Shown: positions 60,345 to 64,000 of the stretch, in pieces
Layout of the letters: each line of letters begins with the position of its first letter
Numbering within the stretch: the first letter of the stretch is position 1
Notes under the pieces: model-generated
Seen by the model: the letters and a program-made list of their open reading frames with translations, nothing else
Database searches by the model: none
What the model was told of the DNA's origin: nothing
Assembly: GCF_024105635.1 (NCBI RefSeq)
Contig: NZ_WYDQ01000001.1
Location: 3,534,501-3,598,500, forward strand
Source: Oceanicola sp. 502str15
GTDB taxonomy: Bacteria > Pseudomonadota > Alphaproteobacteria > Rhodobacterales > Rhodobacteraceae
Length of the DNA stretch: 64,000 nucleotides
Direction: 5' to 3'
Program-made: the position numbers and the translations under genes

Positions 60345-61226
60345 ATGATACTACGCGACCTGCCTCCGCCCGCCATGCTGCGGTCCTATGCAGCCTTGGC
60401 CGAGGCTGGCTCTGTTACGGCGGCGGGGGAGGCGCTGGGCGTGACCCATGCGGCGATCAGCCAGCAGGTGCGGGCGCTCGAGGCGCATCTCGGCGTGGCG
60501 CTGGTAGAGCGGCGAGGGCGCAGCGTGGGGCTGACCGAGGCGGGCGAGGAGCTGGCGGTGGCCGTCACCGGGGGCTTTGCGCTCATCAGCGACGCGGTGG
60601 CGCGGATCAGCGGGCGGGGCGAGGGGCGGCCGGTGCAGGTCACGACCACGCCGATGTTTGCCGCCTATTGGCTGATGCCCCGGCTGGCCGGTTTTCGGGA
60701 GCGTTTTCCCGAGGTGGAACTGATGCTCAACCCATCGCCGCATCGGTTGCCGCTTGCGCCGGGCGGGGTCGACATCGCCATCCGTCATGGCAAGGGCGAC
60801 TGGGCCGGGGTCGACAGCGAGCTGCTGGTGCCCTCGGAATATGTGATCGTTGCCGCACCGGAACTGGTGCAGGGCCGTCGGATCGCGCAGCCGCAAGACC
60901 TTCTGGGGCTGCCGTGGCTTCAGGAGCTTGGCACCAACGAGGTTGATGAATGGCTGGCGAGCCAGGGGGTGACGGAGGCGCGGACCCGGGTGCAGACCCA
61001 TCTGCCCGGCAATTTCGTGCTGGAGGCTGCGCGCAGGGGCGAGGGGCTTGCCGCCACCACCCGCGCGCTGATCGAGGAAGACCTCGCCACCGGCGCGCTG
61101 ACGGTGCTGTTCAACCGCGGGCAGGTGGAGGAAGGCTACTTCATCGTCACCCGTCCGGGGCCGCTGCGGGCCTCGGCTGCAAAGTTCGCCCGCTGGCTCA
61201 GGGCGCAGAAACCCGCCGCCGATTGA
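60345..61226 (+). CDS. LysR-family transcriptional regulator (GcvA-like)
   Basis: 293 residues. The N-terminal winged helix (LRSYAALAEAGSVTAAGEALGVTHAAISQQVRALEAHLG, about 12-50) and a substrate-binding domain (about 92-290; TTTPMFAAYWLMPRLAGF, VDIAIRHGKGDW) match the GcvA/TrpI subgroup. It interrupts the usual ccoNOQP-ccoGHI order. The TGA stop overlaps an FNR box (61223-61236) serving the next gene. Effector and targets unknown. Confidence 0.92.
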   Translation: MILRDLPPPAMLRSYAALAEAGSVTAAGEALGVTHAAISQQVRALEAHLGVALVERRGRSVGLTEAGEELAVAVTGGFALISDAVARISGRGEGRPVQVTTTPMFAAYWLMPRLAGFRERFPEVELMLNPSPHRLPLAPGGVDIAIRHGKGDWAGVDSELLVPSEYVIVAAPELVQGRRIAQPQDLLGLPWLQELGTNEVDEWLASQGVTEARTRVQTHLPGNFVLEAARRGEGLAATTRALIEEDLATGALTVLFNRGQVEEGYFIVTRPGPLRASAAKFARWLRAQKPAAD

Positions 61227-61236
61227 CCCAGATCAA
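61223..61236. promoter_or_regulatory. FNR box 1 upstream of ccoG, overlapping the LysR stop
   Basis: TTGACCCAGATCAA, identical to the hemN/fnrL box. The TGA stop codon of the LysR gene (61224-61226) lies inside it. It is 281 bp before ccoG. Confidence 0.85.
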
Positions 61237-61517
61237 GGCCGGCCCGCCGGACGCCTGCTAAACCGGGGCCATGGCGCGCCGTGGCCCACCCTTTCGCCAC
61301 GGCACCGCAAGTCCGGTCCGTCCGGACAGGCCCCGGTCCTCCTTCCTGTTCGCGCGTTTCCTTGGAGGGGCCGGGGCCACTTGCTGTCTGCGTCCGAAAG
61401 GCCCGCAGACATGCCCCAACGCGCAGGGCGGCGGCGGGTTTGATGCAGGTCAAGGCCTGCCGGGCGGAGTCGTGGCACCAGAGAAGGGGAGAGCGAACGC
61501 GCGAAAGGGTCTGAGTC
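61227..61517. promoter_or_regulatory. 291-bp ccoG leader region
   Basis: Besides the two FNR boxes it holds a large imperfect hairpin: GGCCCCGGTCCTCC (61329-61342) with GGAGGGGCCGGGGCC (61364-61378), one bulge, and GGGGCCATGG...CCGTGGCCC near 61264-61286. These could be a LysR-gene terminator followed by the ccoG promoter. No gene seen. Confidence 0.5.
61440..61453. promoter_or_regulatory. FNR box 2 upstream of ccoG
   Basis: TTGATGCAGGTCAA fits TTGAT-N4-ATCAA with one change in the right half, 64 bp before the ccoG start, the better-placed of the two boxes for ccoGHI. Confidence 0.8.
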
Positions 61518-62945
61518 GTGAGCAGTGTGGAGCCGGAAGAGCCGAAGAGCCTCTATGCCGCGCGGGAGCCGATCTTTCCGCGCCGGGTGAAGGGCAATTT
61601 CCGCAATCTGAAGTGGGTCATCATGATCGTGACCCTCGGCATCTACTATGTCACCCCGTGGTTGCGCTGGGACCGTGGCCCCAACCTGCCCGATCAGGCG
61701 GTGCTGGTGGACCTCGCGAACCGGCGCTTCTTTTTCTTCTGGATCGAGATCTGGCCGCATGAATTCTACTTCATCGCCGGTCTGCTCATCATGGCGGGGC
61801 TCGGCCTGTTTCTGTTCACCTCGGCGCTGGGGCGGGTGTGGTGCGGCTATGCCTGCCCGCAGACGGTCTGGACCGATCTCTTCATCCTGATGGAACGCTG
61901 GATCGAGGGCGACCGCAACGCGCGGCTCAGGCTGCACCGGCAGAAAAGGCTCGACTTCCGGAAGGCACGGCTGCGCGTGGTGAAATGGCTGGCGTGGCTG
62001 GCCATCGCACTGGCGACGGGCGGGGCCTGGGTGTTCTACTTCACCGATGCGCCGAACCTGTTGCGCGATCTGTTCACGCTCGAGGCTCACCCGGTGGCCT
62101 ACACCACCATCGCCGTGCTGACCGCGACCACCTTCGTGTTCGGCGGGTTCATGCGCGAACAGGTCTGCATCTACATGTGTCCCTGGCCACGGATTCAGGG
62201 CGCGATGATGGATGAAAGCACGCTCACCATCGGCTATCGCGACTGGCGGGGCGAGCCGCGCGGCAAGGCGCGCGATCCGAAGGCGGGGGACTGCGTGGAT
62301 TGCATGGCCTGCGTCAACGTCTGCCCTATGGGGATCGATATTCGGGATGGCCAGCAGATGGAGTGCATCACCTGCGGGCTGTGCATCGACGCCTGCGACG
62401 AGACGATGGATCGGCTGGGCCGCAGGCGCGGGCTGGTGGGCTATCTCGCGATTTCCGACGAGGCGTGGGAGACGACGGGGCACCAGCCCAAGAGCGTGTG
62501 GCGGCATCACATCTTCCGCCCGCGCACCCTGCTTTACACCGTGCTTTGGGCGCTGGTGGGCGTCGGGCTGCTGGTGGCGCTGTTCATCCGCCCCGAGATC
62601 AACCTGACCGTCGCGCCGGTGCGCAACCCGGTGAACGTTACGCTCTCGGACGGCACCATCCGCAACACCTACGAGCTGCGCCTGCGCAACAAGCACGCCG
62701 AAGCGCGGCGCTTCGAGATCGCGCTGACGGGTGCAGCCGACCTGAGGGTCGATATCGAGGGAACGCCCTATGCCTCGGTCATGGTGCCGGCGGACGAGAC
62801 GATGCTGCAACGGGTCCACGTGATGGCACCGCCCGGCTCGGCGGCGGCCGTGGGCGACCTGACGGATTTTCGGTTCTGGGTGGAAGACCTGAGCAACGGC
62901 GACCGGGTGCACCGGGACAGCACATTCAACGGAAAGGGAGAGTGA
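61518..62945 (+). CDS. ccoG: cbb3 oxidase accessory protein CcoG (FixG/RdxA)
   Basis: 475 residues. Membrane spans at about 35-52, 75-100, 160-180, 193-211 and 335-355; two ferredoxin-type clusters CVDCMACVNVC and CITCGLCIDAC, plus CGYACPQ and CIYMCPW, as in FixG. It reduces Cu(II) for CuB insertion into CcoN. GTG start at 61518. It leads ccoGHI; ccoH starts 2 bp after its stop. Confidence 0.96.
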   Translation: MSSVEPEEPKSLYAAREPIFPRRVKGNFRNLKWVIMIVTLGIYYVTPWLRWDRGPNLPDQAVLVDLANRRFFFFWIEIWPHEFYFIAGLLIMAGLGLFLFTSALGRVWCGYACPQTVWTDLFILMERWIEGDRNARLRLHRQKRLDFRKARLRVVKWLAWLAIALATGGAWVFYFTDAPNLLRDLFTLEAHPVAYTTIAVLTATTFVFGGFMREQVCIYMCPWPRIQGAMMDESTLTIGYRDWRGEPRGKARDPKAGDCVDCMACVNVCPMGIDIRDGQQMECITCGLCIDACDETMDRLGRRRGLVGYLAISDEAWETTGHQPKSVWRHHIFRPRTLLYTVLWALVGVGLLVALFIRPEINLTVAPVRNPVNVTLSDGTIRNTYELRLRNKHAEARRFEIALTGAADLRVDIEGTPYASVMVPADETMLQRVHVMAPPGSAAAVGDLTDFRFWVEDLSNGDRVHRDSTFNGKGE

Positions 62946-62947
62946 CC

Positions 62948-63400
62948 ATGAGCGAGATTACCGGCGGCCAGGTCTTTGCGGTGACGGCGGGTGCCTTTGC
63001 CGTCATCATCGGGGTCAACCTCACGATGGCGTGGAAGGCGGTGAGCACCTTTCCGGGGCTGGAGGTGAAGAATTCCTACGTTGCCAGCCAGGAGTTCGAC
63101 CGCAAGCGCGCGGCGCAGGAGGCGCTGGGCTGGGAGGCGGTGCCGCGCTACGAGAACGGCGTGCTGACGATTGCCATGACCGGGGCAGGGGGCGCCCCTG
63201 CTGCGGTGGAGGGGTTCTCGGCAATGATCGGGCGCACGACGGAGCGGCAGCACGACGTAGAGCCGGAGTTTGCGGCGGAGGGCTCGCAGTTTGTGGCGCG
63301 GGTGGCGCTGGCGAAGGGGCGTTGGGAGATCCGGGTGTCGGCGCGGGCCGCCGATGGCACGCCGTTCGAGCAGCGGCTCATTCTGACGGTGCGTGGCTGA
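62948..63400 (+). CDS. ccoH: cbb3 oxidase assembly protein CcoH (FixH)
   Basis: 150 residues. One span (about 10-30) and a periplasmic FixH domain (STFPGLEVKNSYVASQEFDRKRAAQEALGW). It stabilises assembly of the oxidase. Starts 2 bp after ccoG and ends 1 bp before ccoI. Confidence 0.93.
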   Translation: MSEITGGQVFAVTAGAFAVIIGVNLTMAWKAVSTFPGLEVKNSYVASQEFDRKRAAQEALGWEAVPRYENGVLTIAMTGAGGAPAAVEGFSAMIGRTTERQHDVEPEFAAEGSQFVARVALAKGRWEIRVSARAADGTPFEQRLILTVRG

Positions 63401-63401
63401 C

Positions 63402-64000
63402 ATGGACGGGAGCCTCGAGCGCGGCGGCCTGGCGGCCTGCCCGGCCTGCGTGGCCCTGCCCGCGATGGGCGAGATCACCGGTGCGATGGCCGAGAAGGAG
63501 CTGATGCTGTCTCTGCCCGAGATCCACTGTGCCGCCTGCATTTCCGGCGTCGAGCGTGTGCTGGCGGCACAGCCCGGCGTGGCCTCGGCGCGGGTTAACC
63601 TGACCCTGAAGCGGGCGCGGGTTGAAGCCGACAGCACGGTGGAGGCGGGTGCGCTGGTGGGGGCGTTGACGGCGGCGGGGTTTGTTGCCCATGAGCTGGA
63701 CCCGGAGTTGCTCACCACCACCGAAGCCGACCGTGCCGGACGTGATCTGCTGATGCGCCTCGCCGTAGCGGGATTTGCGATGATGAACGTCATGCTGCTG
63801 TCCGTCGCGGTCTGGAGCGGGGCAGAGGGCGCGACCCGTGATCTGTTTCACTGGATCAGCGCGGCGATTGCCTTTCCGGCCGTGGGGTTTGCGGCGCGCC
63901 CGTTCTTTGCCTCGGCGGCTCAGGCCTTGAGGGCGGGGCGGCTGAACATGGATGTGCCGATCTCGCTTGCGATCCTGCTGGCGCTCGGCACGTCGCTCTA
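63402..64000 (+). CDS. ccoI: Copper-exporting P-type ATPase CcoI (FixI), 5' part
   Basis: About 199 residues are visible before the window ends. An N-terminal CPACVALP motif is followed by a heavy-metal-associated domain with CAAC (LPEIHCAACISGVERVLAAQPG, about 39-60), then the first membrane helices (MRLAVAGFAMMNVMLLSVAVW; ISAAIAFPAVGFAARPFFASAAQAL). FixI/CcoI supplies copper for the cbb3 oxidase, and the ccoG-H-I order is the classic one. ATPase motifs lie beyond the edge. Confidence 0.93.
   Translation, partial: MDGSLERGGLAACPACVALPAMGEITGAMAEKELMLSLPEIHCAACISGVERVLAAQPGVASARVNLTLKRARVEADSTVEAGALVGALTAAGFVAHELDPELLTTTEADRAGRDLLMRLAVAGFAMMNVMLLSVAVWSGAEGATRDLFHWISAAIAFPAVGFAARPFFASAAQALRAGRLNMDVPISLAILLALGTSL

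Noticed and set aside
60118..60345. 75-codon minus-strand frame before the LysR gene
   Set aside because: Begins with a non-ATG codon at the LysR start, no ribosome-binding site, and covers promoter DNA.
1..64000. tRNA, rRNA, CRISPR array, complete insertion sequence, prophage or toxin-antitoxin pair
   Set aside because: Looked for by eye: no cloverleaf ends, spaced direct repeats, transposase or integrase motifs were seen. A tRNAscan and IS search would be decisive.

Overview
The window is GC-rich (about two thirds G+C by eye) and reads as one chromosomal stretch of a marine alphaproteobacterium, most likely Rhodobacteraceae (Roseobacter group). This rests on a Rhodobacterales-type porin, FnrL next to hemN and a ccoNOQP-GHI cluster with FNR boxes, a CenR-like response regulator, a DUF3576 lipoprotein, a membrane-anchored cytochrome c, and short repeats ending in GCAAGAAAATG that are familiar from this family. 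No tRNA, rRNA, CRISPR array, complete insertion sequence or prophage was seen. Two genes run off the edges: a thioredoxin/TPR protein on the left and ccoI on the right.

Layout. 1-4.0 kb: a tightly coupled minus-strand cluster of a flavin oxidase and three membrane proteins of unknown role, then a CnoX-like thioredoxin. 4.0-6.8 kb: an SGNH hydrolase, and a LacI-type repressor divergent from a phytanoyl-CoA-dioxygenase-like gene with twin operators between them. 6.8-9.5 kb: methyltransferase, small secreted protein, rppH, NYN-domain protein. 9.6-14.8 kb: envelope and housekeeping genes (ctpA, envC, gpmI, rlmH, rsfS), with a 144-bp element bounded by a perfect 22-bp inverted repeat after rlmH. 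14.9-20 kb: beta-helix membrane protein, xthA, a secreted unknown, alpha/beta hydrolase, L,D-transpeptidase. 20.3-27 kb: response regulator, ribA, a second L,D-transpeptidase, and two TPR-sulfotransferases flanking a YggS-family gene. 27-33.3 kb: porin, DUF3576 lipoprotein, leuS, lptE, holA. 33.4-37.3 kb: phytase-like secreted protein and a flavin-dependent halogenase homologue. 37.5-43.5 kb: hemE and hemC (divergent) and the conserved tesA/ybbA/ybbP neighbourhood. 43.6-46.7 kb: two small envelope proteins, pheA, cytochrome c. 46.8-53.3 kb: a yejABEF-type oligopeptide importer with a coupled HAD hydrolase. 53.3-64 kb: the microaerobic respiration region: hemN, fnrL, a universal stress protein, ccoNOQP, a LysR regulator and ccoGHI.

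How the genes work together. The right end is a coherent FnrL regulon: 14-bp FNR boxes lie between hemN and fnrL, upstream of ccoN and twice upstream of ccoG, linking oxygen sensing, heme supply and assembly of the high-affinity cbb3 oxidase. hemE and hemC give further heme capacity, and the anchored cytochrome c could deliver electrons to an oxidase. Many other genes concern the envelope: CtpA/EnvC, two L,D-transpeptidases, LptE, YbbAP, porin and lipoproteins.

The most notable oddities are a low-GC, extended segment of leuS just before the KMSKS motif, an lptE 5' end that appears to be built from repeat DNA, an isolated halogenase homologue that keeps its catalytic motifs, the four-gene flavin-oxidase/membrane cluster, and several well-formed inverted repeats in promoter regions.
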